Source: Bdellovibrionales bacterium GWA2_49_15
Lineage (GTDB): Bacteria; Bdellovibrionota; Bacteriovoracia; Bacteriovoracales; Bacteriovoracaceae
NCBI GenBank assembly: GCA_001769855.1
Contig: MEPP01000025.1
Span: 124,001-188,000 of the forward strand
Direction of reading: 5' to 3'
Length of the DNA stretch: 64,000 nt
The position numbers and the translations under genes are program-made. Below the pieces are notes generated by a model. It had not been told where the DNA came from. It saw only the letters and a program-made list of their open reading frames with translations, and ran no database searches. Every line of letters starts with the position of its first letter. Within the stretch, counting starts at the first letter, position 1. This document shows positions 24,369-33,805 of this stretch, piece by piece.

Positions 24369-25478
24369 CTAGACATTAAACCTGAAGTGCATGATATCAC
24401 CATCCTGCACAACATATTCTTTACCTTCGAGTCGAAATTTTCCGGCTTCTTTTACTTTGGCCTCACTGCCATATTTAAAAAGATCCTCACAGTGAAAAAC
24501 CTCGGCCCTGATGAAACCTTTTTGAAAGTCCGTATGAATGATTCCTGCCGCTTCAGGGGCCTTGATTCCTTGTTCAAATGTCCAGGCACGCACTTCTTTT
24601 TCACCGACGGTAAAGTAGGTCCTAAGCCCGAGCATTCTATAAGCGATCGTGGTTAACTGAGATAGACCAGTTGTTTCCAACCCCATCTCTGTAAGGAAGT
24701 GCTTGCGCTCTTCCGGGCTAGAAAAATTCGCAACCTCTGCTTCAAGCTTTCCACATATTTTAAATACTTCTTCATCGTTTTTCAGAGCATATTCTCGGAC
24801 CTTTTTAATATGCTCATTGTCCACATTAATATTCGCCTCATCCACGTTACATAAGTACAACATTTTTTTGAGCGTGATGAGATTCAAATCTCGTATGGCC
24901 AGTTCGTCTTCTGCCGATAGATTAGCTTTACGTGCCGGAATCCCTTGGGCAAGGCTCTGTTGTAATTTTTCTAAAATTGGTGTCTGGATTTTTGCCTTGG
25001 CTATGGCCTCTTTATTTTGACTCTTTAAAAGTTTAGGGAGGTTGGGAATTCGCTTTTCCACTACCTCTAAATCTGCCAGAGCCAATTCAATATTGATCGT
25101 TTCAATATCGTCCAGTGGGTCTACCTTTCCGGTGACATGGATAATATTACTATCTTCAAAGCACCTAATGACATGAACGATGGCATTAACATTGCGAATA
25201 TGTCCCAAAAACTGATTGCCTAACCCTTCGCCTTTGGAAGCACCTTTGACGAGGCCCGCAATATCGACAAATTCTACCACTGCCGGAATCACTTTTTGCG
25301 GCTTAGCTATTTTGACAAGTCGATCCAACCGTTCATCCGCCACTTCAACAATTCCAACATTTGGCTCAATCGTGCAAAATGGATAGTTTGCGACTTCAGC
25401 TGGCGCAGAGGTAATCGCTTGAAAGATTGTGGATTTCCCAACGTTTGGCAGACCAACAATTCCGCAATTTAGTGGCAT
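24369..25478 (-). CDS. ychF: YchF/OLA1-type redox-responsive ATPase
   Basis: This universally conserved P-loop protein binds ribosomes. The 369 residues have G1 GLPNVGKST near the N-terminus, a DIAGLVKGASKGEG G3 region, and a CNVDE motif where GTPases have NKxD, which is why the family prefers ATP. A coiled helical insert and a C-terminal TGS domain follow. The start has AGGAG 7 bases upstream. ychF follows pth by 26 bases, and pth follows prs by 7, a common arrangement in bacteria. It is involved in stress and translation control, and its exact role is unsettled. Confidence 0.96.
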   Translation of the reverse strand: MPLNCGIVGLPNVGKSTIFQAITSAPAEVANYPFCTIEPNVGIVEVADERLDRLVKIAKPQKVIPAVVEFVDIAGLVKGASKGEGLGNQFLGHIRNVNAIVHVIRCFEDSNIIHVTGKVDPLDDIETINIELALADLEVVEKRIPNLPKLLKSQNKEAIAKAKIQTPILEKLQQSLAQGIPARKANLSAEDELAIRDLNLITLKKMLYLCNVDEANINVDNEHIKKVREYALKNDEEVFKICGKLEAEVANFSSPEERKHFLTEMGLETTGLSQLTTIAYRMLGLRTYFTVGEKEVRAWTFEQGIKAPEAAGIIHTDFQKGFIRAEVFHCEDLFKYGSEAKVKEAGKFRLEGKEYVVQDGDIMHFRFNV

Positions 25479-25504
25479 AACAACTCCTAACGATTTTCTG
25501 AGAA

Positions 25505-26083
25505 TTATAAGGGAAGTACCGTCTTGCGACTATACAGGCTACTGGCCTTCTCAAAATTTTCTTTGATATAGCAATTTATTGCATCGGATGCCAAATTTAA
25601 AAGTGTATCCAGCCATTTTTCCTCGTCAGAAGTAAAACAGGCCAGGACATAGGACGAGGCCGTCATCCCATTAGTGGGGCGATCTATGCCAATTCGAAGC
25701 CTTTTAAACTCTTGAGTCCCGGTTTTTTCGATAATTGATTTAATCCCATTGTGTCCTGCCGCCCCTCCTCCGCTCTTAAACGTAACTGTTCCGAAAGAAG
25801 TATCCATATCATCATGAATAACTAAAATATCTGTCGTAGGAATCTTATAGAATTGCGCGAGTTCAACAACGCTTTCGCCACTTAAATTCATGAAAGTCTT
25901 TGGCTTCAGAAAAAAAAACTTCTCTCCATTTGCATTTAATTCGGTGTAGGTGCCTTTAAATTTGTCTTTCCAAACAAGATTATGAGTGCTGGTAAGTCGA
26001 TCCAACACCATCCAGGCGACATTGTGACGGGTTTTGCTGTAATTACTTCCTGGGTTTCCGAGACCAACAATTAATTTGGGCAT
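25505..26083 (-). CDS. pth: Peptidyl-tRNA hydrolase
   Basis: Pth releases tRNA from peptidyl-tRNAs that drop off ribosomes and is essential in most bacteria. The 192 residues are typical. The catalytic N10 and H20 lie in VGLGNPG and TRHN, TFMNLSGE (63-70) holds the conserved Asn, and HDDMD (90-94) carries the catalytic Asp. GGGAAGHNG follows. It sits 7 bases after prs and 26 before ychF in one operon. Confidence 0.97.
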   Translation of the reverse strand: MPKLIVGLGNPGSNYSKTRHNVAWMVLDRLTSTHNLVWKDKFKGTYTELNANGEKFFFLKPKTFMNLSGESVVELAQFYKIPTTDILVIHDDMDTSFGTVTFKSGGGAAGHNGIKSIIEKTGTQEFKRLRIGIDRPTNGMTASSYVLACFTSDEEKWLDTLLNLASDAINCYIKENFEKASSLYSRKTVLPL

Positions 26084-26090
26084 GCACTTT

Positions 26091-27035
26091 CTATATAAAA
26101 AGAGAACTTACCGAATCATTATTGAATGTTCTATGAATCGCCTTTGACAAAATTTCTGCCGTTGAAAGAACCACAATTTTGTCAATCTTATATGATTCGT
26201 CTGACAAGGGGATAGTATCGCAGACAATGACCCTGTCTAATTCTACGCAATTTTTTATTCGCTCGAGTGCCGGGGGACTAAAGACCGGGTGGGTGGCACA
26301 AGCATAAACCTTAGTGGCACCTTTTTCTTTCAGAACTTTACAGGCCTCAATGAGTGTTCCTGCAGTATCAATCATGTCATCAATAATGATGCATTCTTTG
26401 CCGTTTATTTCTCCAATAATGTTCATGGCCTTCGCAACATTTTTGGCAGTACGTCGCTTATCGATCATGGCAATGTCAGTTTTTAGCTTATTGGCAAAGT
26501 GTCGCACTCGTTCCACACCGCCGGCATCTGGGGATACAAAAACTGTCGTTTCACTAAAGAGTTCGCGATGAATATAATCGATGAGTACTGGCGAGGCATA
26601 AATGTTATCGAATGGAATATTAAAAAACCCTTGGATCTGCCCGGCATGTAAATCCATAGTTATCACGCGCGAGGCACCTGCCACTGTCAATAAATCTGCC
26701 ACCAATTTTGCTGAAATAGGTGTTCGTGGACTTACCTTCCGGTCCTGCCGTGCATATCCATAATGGGGCATCACTGCCGTGATGGACATGGCTGAAGCTC
26801 GCTTTAGAGCGTCAATAGTAATCAACAATTCCATCAATGTGTCATTGGCGGGTGGGCATGTTGACTGAATTACGAAAACATCCGCACCGCGAACATTTTT
26901 TTCTATCTCACAAAAAATTTCCCCATTCGCAAACCGCACCACTTGCGGGTCAACTAATGGTACATCAAGATATTCAGATATTTTTTTTGATAGTCCCGGA
27001 TTGGATGTTCCAGACACAAGAACAATTCTCTTCAC
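26091..27035 (-). CDS. prs: Ribose-phosphate pyrophosphokinase
   Basis: Prs makes PRPP from ribose 5-phosphate and ATP for nucleotide, His and Trp synthesis. The 314 residues are the class I length. Motifs are the N-terminal SGTSNPGLSKKI, the RQDRKVSPRTPISAKLVADLL region, the DLHAGQIQGFF metal site, SPDAGGVERVR and the PRPP loop IIDDMIDTAGTL. The start is GTG, fixed by GGAGG 5 bases upstream. A clear sigma-70 promoter precedes it at 27093-27121. It leads the prs-pth-ychF operon. Confidence 0.97.
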   Translation of the reverse strand: MKRIVLVSGTSNPGLSKKISEYLDVPLVDPQVVRFANGEIFCEIEKNVRGADVFVIQSTCPPANDTLMELLITIDALKRASAMSITAVMPHYGYARQDRKVSPRTPISAKLVADLLTVAGASRVITMDLHAGQIQGFFNIPFDNIYASPVLIDYIHRELFSETTVFVSPDAGGVERVRHFANKLKTDIAMIDKRRTAKNVAKAMNIIGEINGKECIIIDDMIDTAGTLIEACKVLKEKGATKVYACATHPVFSPPALERIKNCVELDRVIVCDTIPLSDESYKIDKIVVLSTAEILSKAIHRTFNNDSVSSLFI

Positions 27036-27092
27036 GTATCCTCCGGCAGTAAAATGAAGCTAAAACCTAAATTAAGTAATTAAATTAAGCCC

Positions 27093-27121
27093 ATTGTAAG
27101 AAAAGGCCATCCATTCTTCAA
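27093..27121 (-). promoter_or_regulatory. Sigma-70 promoter of prs-pth-ychF
   Basis: On the minus strand TTGAAG (27121-27116) and TACAAT (27098-27093) are separated by exactly 17 bases. Transcription would begin near 27086, giving a leader of about 50 bases with the GGAGG site before the GTG start of prs. Confidence 0.7.
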
Positions 27122-27181
27122 GGTGAATCATTGGACGAGTAATCTAATTTAAACAAGGAATGTTTTACGATACGTATTAAA

Positions 27182-27256
27182 TGGCTGGGGTGGTAGGGAT
27201 CGAACCTACGAATGGCAGAATCAAAATCTGCTGTCTTACCACTTGACGACACCCCA
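27182..27256 (-). tRNA. tRNA-Gln (anticodon UUG)
   Basis: The minus strand folds into a full cloverleaf. The acceptor stem TGGGGTG pairs with CACCCCA, the anticodon stem GCAGA/TCTGC holds loop TTTTGAT with anticodon TTG, and the T arm has GGTTCGATCCC. The T at the first base and the GTCAAGTGGTAAGAC D-arm fit glutamine tRNAs. The discriminator is G and the CCA end is encoded, giving 75 bases. It stands alone between the PBP gene and prs. Confidence 0.97.
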
Positions 27257-27299
27257 ACACAATTTCGAATAACAGATGTATTTTATACAATCCTGCGCC

Positions 27300-29198
27300 T
27301 TATAAAGCAAGATTGTTCTCCTGCATCTTAAGGCCGTCTCGCACTGTGGCACAGTCTACGTCCGAAAATCTTCGCCCTCTTTCAAAGATCCAATCCTGAA
27401 ATAATTGAAAGGCAGTGCTGCTGCCATAGGTTTTGGTATCCTCATTTTTCCTGACCATTTCGTTCCCAATCCAGATAGCACCCAGCAAATCTCCGGTAAT
27501 AAAAATGTACCAATTGTCCTGTCCAAAGTTCGTTGTCCCCGTTTTTCCGAAAAAACGCATTTGCTTAAGGTCGCGATTCACACGATGGGCAACAGTCGTT
27601 AGAGACGGGTCCGCCATAGCGTCAATCAGCGAATATTGCCCGCCATTGAAGCGTTGGCAGTCTCTTTTGAAAAATTCTAGGTACACTTGAATGACGGCCT
27701 CTATCGGCAGTTCAATCGTACCTAAGAGCTGAGATGGATAGCTCTCTATTGATTTAATTTTAGGAAAATACTTCCTCAGCTCTGCCTCCATCTTTGGAAA
27801 ACCGCTTCGTTGCGCAAGATCAATTAGTGGATTATTAAGCGACCTACGAAGAACATCAATAACCGCTAGCTTCCCTCCCCATTGAATATCACCTGCTTCC
27901 TTGGGGCTCCACGGACCAGATGGTAAATTGATGGTCATTTGCTTCAGTTCGATTTCTTCATTGGGATCAACCCCAAGATCAATAAGAATATCAAAAATTA
28001 TGGGCTTAATAATAGACCCGATGCTGTGATTCTCTTCCCTAATGGCTTTGTAAAAATCACGCTCGTATCTGGAGTAATAGGCTGAATATTTACTATTTTC
28101 AAAATTATAGATCAGGCCGGTCATGCTCCAGCCAATATCTGGATGCTGCTGAGTCAGCCTGGCTAACATTGGCTTGGCCTTCAAGCAAAGGACATATGAA
28201 TCATAGGACAAGAATTCTTTATGCCGACCAATCTCTTCGAAACATTTATGGCCTTGAATTAGATTATTTTTTTCTAATTGTTTCATCCATTCTTTCCATG
28301 TGGTATCAGTCCATTCTTTCAAATTTTCGGTTGAAAAATGATTTTCTTCCTTCAGTTTCTTGAACAATGCAGCAACACGGGTTCGCAGAAGTGTCGGATG
28401 CTTTAAGGGGCCATAAAGATTTGGCCCCTTAAGTAACGCAATTAGAATGGCCGATTCATAATTTTTTAACTGAAGAGGTGTCTTATTAAAATAAAAAATG
28501 GATGCTGCATAAATCCCCTTAATCTTTACTCCTTGAAGCGAACCCCAATAAACTTCATTCAAGTAAATTTCCAAGATATCTTTCTTATCGAATTTAGCTT
28601 CCAAGTAAACTGAAATTACGGCCTCTTTAAGTTTGCGGTAAAAAGTTTTTTCCGAACTTAAAAAAAGATTTTTTACGAGCTGCTGAGTCAAAGTCGAGCC
28701 GCCCTCTTTAAGGCGAAGGGTGAGGATATTTTTAAGTGCCGCGCGGAAAATTGAAAAAAAATCGATTCCCTGATGATCTAGGAAACGAAAATCCTCTATT
28801 GAGATAAGAGTCTTCCATAAATGGGATGGCAATCCGTTTAAGTTTGTTCTGTGTTGGTAGCAATTCAATTCTGCGCAGTCATTTTGATAATATTTTTGCA
28901 ATTTAATTACCTCTCGAAGCCCGACCTGTGGACTGAGCATGGTATTTTTCATACTTTCGCTTGTTTGCGTTTGAACAAAAAAGGCCTGAAAAGCATTAAA
29001 ATGAGAAGTATCAATTGAGCTACTTTTTTCTAAAGTAATTGGCACATCAAGCTGCTCTGTAACTTCCTCTTTAACAATCCAGCTTTCGAAACTGAAATCA
29101 CTTACAATGCTTACAATCCAGAGAAAGACACTGAATGCAATGGAGCAAAAAGCTATCACTAAGTTAATATATATCTTCTTATTCTTCATTTTCTGCAT
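27300..29198 (-). CDS. Class A penicillin-binding protein
   Basis: This bifunctional murein synthase has 632 residues. A transmembrane anchor (about 9-33) is followed by a GT51 glycosyltransferase domain (about 120-290) with the SIEDFRF motif carrying catalytic E135, GGSTLTQQL (166-174) and EIYLNEVYWG (210-219). A transpeptidase domain (about 360-600) has S395-x-x-K398, S453-x-N455 and K552-T-G554. All motifs are present, so both glycan polymerisation and cross-linking should be active. The linker between the domains is short, and the transpeptidase part is diverged. The first ATG lacks a clear Shine-Dalgarno; the ATG at codon 4 is an alternative. It lies upstream of the tRNA on the same strand and divergent from an outer-membrane protein gene. 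Confidence 0.92.
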   Translation of the reverse strand: MQKMKNKKIYINLVIAFCSIAFSVFLWIVSIVSDFSFESWIVKEEVTEQLDVPITLEKSSSIDTSHFNAFQAFFVQTQTSESMKNTMLSPQVGLREVIKLQKYYQNDCAELNCYQHRTNLNGLPSHLWKTLISIEDFRFLDHQGIDFFSIFRAALKNILTLRLKEGGSTLTQQLVKNLFLSSEKTFYRKLKEAVISVYLEAKFDKKDILEIYLNEVYWGSLQGVKIKGIYAASIFYFNKTPLQLKNYESAILIALLKGPNLYGPLKHPTLLRTRVAALFKKLKEENHFSTENLKEWTDTTWKEWMKQLEKNNLIQGHKCFEEIGRHKEFLSYDSYVLCLKAKPMLARLTQQHPDIGWSMTGLIYNFENSKYSAYYSRYERDFYKAIREENHSIGSIIKPIIFDILIDLGVDPNEEIELKQMTINLPSGPWSPKEAGDIQWGGKLAVIDVLRRSLNNPLIDLAQRSGFPKMEAELRKYFPKIKSIESYPSQLLGTIELPIEAVIQVYLEFFKRDCQRFNGGQYSLIDAMADPSLTTVAHRVNRDLKQMRFFGKTGTTNFGQDNWYIFITGDLLGAIWIGNEMVRKNEDTKTYGSSTAFQLFQDWIFERGRRFSDVDCATVRDGLKMQENNLAL

Positions 29199-29208
29199 TG
29201 TGTTGTTT

Positions 29209-29236
29209 TGACTAACATTTCATGTACCTATATAGT
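29209..29236 (+). promoter_or_regulatory. Sigma-70 promoter of the outer-membrane protein gene
   Basis: TTGACT (29209-29214) and TATAGT (29231-29236) are separated by 16 bases, each matching the consensus at five of six positions. Transcription would begin near 29243, about 40 bases before the GTG start. Confidence 0.65.
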
Positions 29237-29282
29237 CTACTGAAATTTCATCAAGCACTTCCATTTTACTAGGATGATAAGC

Positions 29283-30749
29283 GTGAAAAAATTATTTTTT
29301 TTAGTGGCCATTTGTTCTCTAGTGTCTTTTGAAGCCCTGGCCCTTCCCATGGATTGGCACGGCGTCTTTGCAGTAGATTCTGCCACGATTGATAGTTATA
29401 GGCGAATTGAGGAAACTGAACAGCAAACAACTGGTCCCGGTACTCAGGAATATCGATTGGCCAGCGGCCAACACGCCTCAGCACGCTTTCAATCTTATGT
29501 CTTGAGATTGGCACCTGAAATTATTGTGAATGACTCTTCTACCTTCAAGGCTGAATTAACCACGGGATATGGTCGAGGTGGAAGATTAGGTGATTCTTCT
29601 ACTACTGATCAATCTGGTACAGGAACTGGGAGTATGGGCAATGCTCTTTATTATTACAATACCAATGCTGGTGGCTCATCGCCGCTCCAAGTTTCGCAAT
29701 TCAACATGATTCTTTATTCAGATACTGCCACTTATATTATTGGACGTCATACTTATCATTGGGGGGTGGGCGCGGTTATTAATGATGGTCACCAGATTTG
29801 GGATCGACAAATGTATATCCGTGACGGACTCACGGCAAAATTCAAAATTGGCAATTTTGATATTGCCCCATTTTTCTCCAAGGTAAGTTCAGCAGAATCT
29901 TTAACTCGTGCCACTCGCGCCAGTGAGTATGGTGCCTCCTTACTTTACGACAATCCAGACAAAGATATCGCTTTTGGCCTCTACTATAGCAAGAAGCAGA
30001 ATAACGCATTTAATGGAACAGTGGTTGCTGATATTCAAAACACTGGAGCTGCGACCCCACTTGGAAAAACTAATACAAAACTTACCGATTTTTATTTAAA
30101 AAAATCTTTTGGGAAAACCAGTGTTGCCGGAGAGGTCCCTATTTTAAGTGGGGAGATTGGTCACTTGTACAACAGCACCTCTGTTTCAAAATATGGAGCA
30201 AAGGCCTTTATTTTTGAAGCCAAGCATGAGCTTAGTGACAACACAACATTCTTTGCAAACATCGGCCATGTGTCAGGTCACTCGGGTGTCGAGAGTTCAT
30301 ATGACGCTATGTACCTAAACCCTAATTATCAAATCGCTAATTTACTTTTTCGTTATAACTTGATGGCGGTTGGTGATTCATCTCGAAATGTTTTTGATTC
30401 TTATATCACGAATGCAAAATATTTTAAATTTGGCTCAACCCTTCGCTCAGAGAGGGCGAGCTGGAATTTTGCTGCCATTTATGCAATCGCAAATGAAACG
30501 GCCGTGGCAAATACTAAAAGTTACAATCATGATAGCAATCGACTTTTCAACGCCACAACTTCCCAAAGCAATAAACTTGGAACAGAACTTGATGTTGATT
30601 TTGATTACCGCTGGAACAATGAGACGCACTTAGGCTCTTCGTTGGGATACCTTTTCACGGGTGATTATTATGCCTTTACCAACACGGCGACAGAGAACAC
30701 CCCAAAAAATTCTTTTGTAATTTTGTTTAAATCGTCGCTTGAATTCTAG
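29283..30749 (+). CDS. Outer-membrane beta-barrel protein
   Basis: I choose GTG at 29283 because AGGA sits 8 bases upstream; the ATG at 29274 overlaps that site. The roughly 488-residue product has a classical signal peptide (KKLFFLVAICSLVSFEALA, cut before LPMD). The rest is made of alternating strands rich in Tyr, Gly, Ser and Asn, ending in FKSSLEF with a terminal Phe. Length and strand density suggest a barrel of 14-18 strands, perhaps a porin. A TATYIIGRHTYHWGVGAVINDG segment near residue 155 is distinctive, but I know no family for it. The stop codon TAG overlaps the stop of the convergent gene within one CTAG. Confidence 0.78.
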   Translation: MKKLFFLVAICSLVSFEALALPMDWHGVFAVDSATIDSYRRIEETEQQTTGPGTQEYRLASGQHASARFQSYVLRLAPEIIVNDSSTFKAELTTGYGRGGRLGDSSTTDQSGTGTGSMGNALYYYNTNAGGSSPLQVSQFNMILYSDTATYIIGRHTYHWGVGAVINDGHQIWDRQMYIRDGLTAKFKIGNFDIAPFFSKVSSAESLTRATRASEYGASLLYDNPDKDIAFGLYYSKKQNNAFNGTVVADIQNTGAATPLGKTNTKLTDFYLKKSFGKTSVAGEVPILSGEIGHLYNSTSVSKYGAKAFIFEAKHELSDNTTFFANIGHVSGHSGVESSYDAMYLNPNYQIANLLFRYNLMAVGDSSRNVFDSYITNAKYFKFGSTLRSERASWNFAAIYAIANETAVANTKSYNHDSNRLFNATTSQSNKLGTELDVDFDYRWNNETHLGSSLGYLFTGDYYAFTNTATENTPKNSFVILFKSSLEF

Positions 30750-32737
30750 TACGGCGACATGCCGGCATTGTAGGGGTTAGCACCCATCATATTCATGCCG
30801 CCACCGTAAGGATTTCCAGCCATTCCTCCGCCCATACCTCCGCCCATCCCCATGCCGCCACCGTAAGGGTTGCCGCCCATTCCCGCTCCCATGGAGTACA
30901 TGGAGGATGCATCATACCCTGAATAATCCTCAAACATTCCGTATGAGCCGAGTCCATCACTGACATATCCCGGACCTGTTCGCTCAGACGCGAGCCTTCG
31001 CTGGGCCTCGGTTTCATATTGATTGTAGCGTTCAAACCTACTCATCTCGCCGCCAAGGTTCCGGTTAAATCTCTCACGCCTACTAAGGGCCTGCCGTTGC
31101 CATACTGCTTGATTCCTTTGAGCGTAATTACAACGGGCCGGATTCTGTATAAAACCAAATGCGGTCCTTTGGCATGCCTGCATATTTGTTTGGATTCTTC
31201 CCATATCCTCTTGCCAGGCCCTCTCGCGAGCTCTTGTGGTCGCCTCAATGCGATAGCCTATCTCTCTGGTATATGTTCGCTGACCTGTTTTGGCCAAATA
31301 CATTCTCTCGGCTTCTGTGGCACGTGTTTCGAATCTTCTTAATTCACTTTGCTGTAATCCTTCCGCCTGAGTAAAGGATAGCCGCTCCCCTCTGCCAGAG
31401 GTGCGATTGTCCAAATAGACGCGACTGAAAATATCGGATTTTAGTTTCAACTCCGCAATTCCAATCGCTTCATCTTTAACACCAAATTCAAGCAATTTAT
31501 CGATGACGGTACCTATCTTAAACCGCGACGAAGAGCGAGAGTAAAATCCAATCTTGTCGTTTAATTCTTTAATTCGCTTGTCGATAGTCTTTTTCTCTTC
31601 TTCACCGACTTCACGCCTTCTTGTGAGTAAGGTTTTCAATTCTTCCATGGCTGGCTTCATCACCAAATCATCAATTCGGCGAAGGGCTTGAAGATATTTT
31701 CCACCAGCGTCACGAATGCTTTCTTCATCTGTGCTGGATGTGATCGTTCGTGCCAGTTCTTCTAGTTCTCTATATTTTTTTTCTGCTTCCTGTTGGCCTT
31801 CTCGCTCGAGTGCTCGTTCCATTATCGTTCGTAACTCCGGTGCATTTCCCAGGCTGGAAAGTGTAGCGCGAATAGCACTGTAATCATGACCACGACATAC
31901 TTCATACAATCTAAAACGTCGGGCCTCTTCACGCGTGTAGGCAAAAACGCTATCTTGCCCCAGTTCCTCAAGCTTCAGGCAACCACTTGGTGAATTAGTC
32001 ACCATATCGAATCCATGAAGCGGTCCGTATGAATTTGCATGGCCATTGGTCGTTGCATACAATACTTTAACTGGCTGCTCAGGATCAAAGGCGATTTCCT
32101 TTTCCACACTGTAACTCGCAAAGCTCGCGCCGGGAGAAGTACGATCTAATGTTGTCGCACCTGTTGCAGTCTTTTTTAAAACTCCTTTGAAGGTCAGACA
32201 AGATTCATATAACTGGTATGGCGACAATCCTGCTAGATATTCGCCCGTGATCGTTACATCATTCCCGTCCAGGTCCTTAAATGTTTTTCCGATTTCTTTG
32301 TTCATTTCAGTGCGAAGATCCGCTGCATTGTTGCGATAAGAGATCACAACATTATTCCCAACATTTCTCATCTCGAGATCAAGCTTTTTTATACAGCTAC
32401 TCAAAATCGCAGGAATTTTTGCTCGCACGCGCAACTTTGGACGCTCGCCGTTTGCTTCCGGTACCACGGATTTTTCAATCTCTATTCCAGTATTTCCCTG
32501 GGACAGAAGGTTTATCAATTTTAGCGGTATATAATCTTCATCCTTGCATTCTACAACCGCTGTCGTTACTGCAGGTGTGCTTACCACTGGAGTGATGCTC
32601 GCGGCACCGACTCCACCGCCGCCACTAACACTCACTGGCGTTACGGGTGTTCTGACGCCAGGGTCTTGAATGATTGCAAATGCATCCATCCCAATAGTAA
32701 AAGCCACAAGAGCGAGAAGACCGACAAGTGATTTCAT
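30746..32737 (-). CDS. Large secreted protein with Gly/Met-rich C-terminal tail
   Basis: The 663-residue product has a signal peptide (about 1-21, cut near AFA) and a Val/Thr/Pro/Gly-rich linker (22-60). A region of about 60-290 is mixed alpha/beta with several Cys, followed by a long charged helical region (about 290-560) rich in Arg and Glu that is likely coiled coil. The tail (about 615-663) is built of GGGM, NPYGGGM and NPY repeats. No family is recognised. The tail looks like low-complexity surface or matrix proteins. GGGAA lies upstream of the ATG. It shares the CTAG stop overlap with the convergent outer-membrane protein. Confidence 0.7.
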   Translation of the reverse strand: MKSLVGLLALVAFTIGMDAFAIIQDPGVRTPVTPVSVSGGGGVGAASITPVVSTPAVTTAVVECKDEDYIPLKLINLLSQGNTGIEIEKSVVPEANGERPKLRVRAKIPAILSSCIKKLDLEMRNVGNNVVISYRNNAADLRTEMNKEIGKTFKDLDGNDVTITGEYLAGLSPYQLYESCLTFKGVLKKTATGATTLDRTSPGASFASYSVEKEIAFDPEQPVKVLYATTNGHANSYGPLHGFDMVTNSPSGCLKLEELGQDSVFAYTREEARRFRLYEVCRGHDYSAIRATLSSLGNAPELRTIMERALEREGQQEAEKKYRELEELARTITSSTDEESIRDAGGKYLQALRRIDDLVMKPAMEELKTLLTRRREVGEEEKKTIDKRIKELNDKIGFYSRSSSRFKIGTVIDKLLEFGVKDEAIGIAELKLKSDIFSRVYLDNRTSGRGERLSFTQAEGLQQSELRRFETRATEAERMYLAKTGQRTYTREIGYRIEATTRARERAWQEDMGRIQTNMQACQRTAFGFIQNPARCNYAQRNQAVWQRQALSRRERFNRNLGGEMSRFERYNQYETEAQRRLASERTGPGYVSDGLGSYGMFEDYSGYDASSMYSMGAGMGGNPYGGGMGMGGGMGGGMAGNPYGGGMNMMGANPYNAGMSPY
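30794..30868. repeat. 18-base direct repeat encoding the Gly/Met-rich tail
   Basis: CATGCCGCCACCGTAAGG occurs at 30794-30811 and again at 30851-30868, 57 bases apart, a multiple of three that keeps the frame. The repeats encode NPYGGGM units on the minus strand. Shorter degenerate copies (CCGCCCAT) lie between them. Such repeats can change copy number by slippage or recombination. Confidence 0.8.
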
Positions 32738-32836
32738 ACTTAAATTCCCATTTTGTCAGACCATAGGGCCTGAGAATTCAATTGCTCATCGGTGATATTT
32801 TTTAAATATTTAAGAAAGTTTCAAAAAGTCGTGGTG

Positions 32837-33805
32837 TTAATTCATGAGTAAAAAAGACGGGATTTTGGCAACAGAATTTTCCGTGGGTAGTTTTATTTTA
32901 AATACTTCGCCAGCAATTTTTTTAAATTGTCCGGTTTTATCGTCACTATAGTTGACATCTAAAATTGTCATATTCGTCTGCCCCTTACCTTCATTTAAGA
33001 TATTGATAGTTCTCGGGAATTCGTGAATACCATCCATTAAAATATAGTTGCCGAAATCATAGGCAACAACTTGCTCATATAGGTTGGATTTTAATTTCTT
33101 TAATCTAAATGTTTCATTGTCAAAATAGGCATCAACATTTTCTAATTTTAATACCCAACTGATCTCCTTCCCTATTTTTACCATTTTTAATGCCGTGGGG
33201 AGTTTGTAAAATCTCGTACCCATTAACTCATCTATCTTATTTTTTTCTGCGTCACTCCTTGGCTTCAAAGGACTATTTCCAGAATCTGGCGCTTCACCTG
33301 ATTTTAAAAAACCCAAGTAAGCTTCTAGTAATCTAATTTTCTCCTGATTTAGAACTTCTTTTTCATTCACATAATCACTGTTTCTTTTCTTCAATAAAGT
33401 CGTGATCACTTTTGAGTTGTTCGTCCCGAACATGGACAAAAGTGCATAAAAACTTAGCGAAATATCCTCTTCCCCTTTTACTATTGTCGCAGCTATATCA
33501 TCCGAATATTTATAGTCCACAACGGTTTTGTTGTTAAAGTCGGGTGATGTGTGGATAGTATGTAATACATCAAGTTGATATTCATTGCGCTGTAAGAGCA
33601 AAACCTTAATATAATATTCCTTGGTTTGCCCTTCGGGGTAATCGGAAATTATCGTCTTTATCTTAGCCTTAATTGTAACCAGCTTTTCAGTTACCGGCTT
33701 ATTGTTTAAATTTTTAAAAAGACCCTCTATCGATGGCAAGGCGGCGGAAGAATCTGGCATTGCTACCATAAAAGACAGGAGGAGGCAGACAAGATTAAAC
33801 TTCAT
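32837..33805 (-). CDS. Secreted protein of unknown function
   Basis: The 322-residue product has a signal peptide (about 1-21, cut near SSA). The mature part is rich in Lys, Asp and Asn. It has a helix-rich first half and a second half (about 190-322) of strands such as ISWVLKLENVDAYF and MTILDVNYSD, which could form an outer-membrane lipid-binding or LolA-like beta sheet, although this is only a shape impression. It starts 11 bases inside the end of galU, so translation is probably coupled. No motif identifies a function. The start fits the signal peptide well. Confidence 0.68.
   Translation of the reverse strand: MKFNLVCLLLSFMVAMPDSSAALPSIEGLFKNLNNKPVTEKLVTIKAKIKTIISDYPEGQTKEYYIKVLLLQRNEYQLDVLHTIHTSPDFNNKTVVDYKYSDDIAATIVKGEEDISLSFYALLSMFGTNNSKVITTLLKKRNSDYVNEKEVLNQEKIRLLEAYLGFLKSGEAPDSGNSPLKPRSDAEKNKIDELMGTRFYKLPTALKMVKIGKEISWVLKLENVDAYFDNETFRLKKLKSNLYEQVVAYDFGNYILMDGIHEFPRTINILNEGKGQTNMTILDVNYSDDKTGQFKKIAGEVFKIKLPTENSVAKIPSFLLMN

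Noticed and set aside
29357..29374. TGGCACG followed by TTTGCA, resembling a sigma-54 promoter on the plus strand
   Set aside because: GG and GC are 12 bases apart rather than 10, and the site lies inside the outer-membrane protein coding region.
30781..30900. CRISPR-like repeats
   Set aside because: The repeats are in frame inside a protein gene, encode Gly/Met-rich units and have no unique spacers.
31019..31342. 107-codon open frame on the plus strand
   Set aside because: It is antisense to the 663-residue secreted protein, and its composition is that of a shadow frame.
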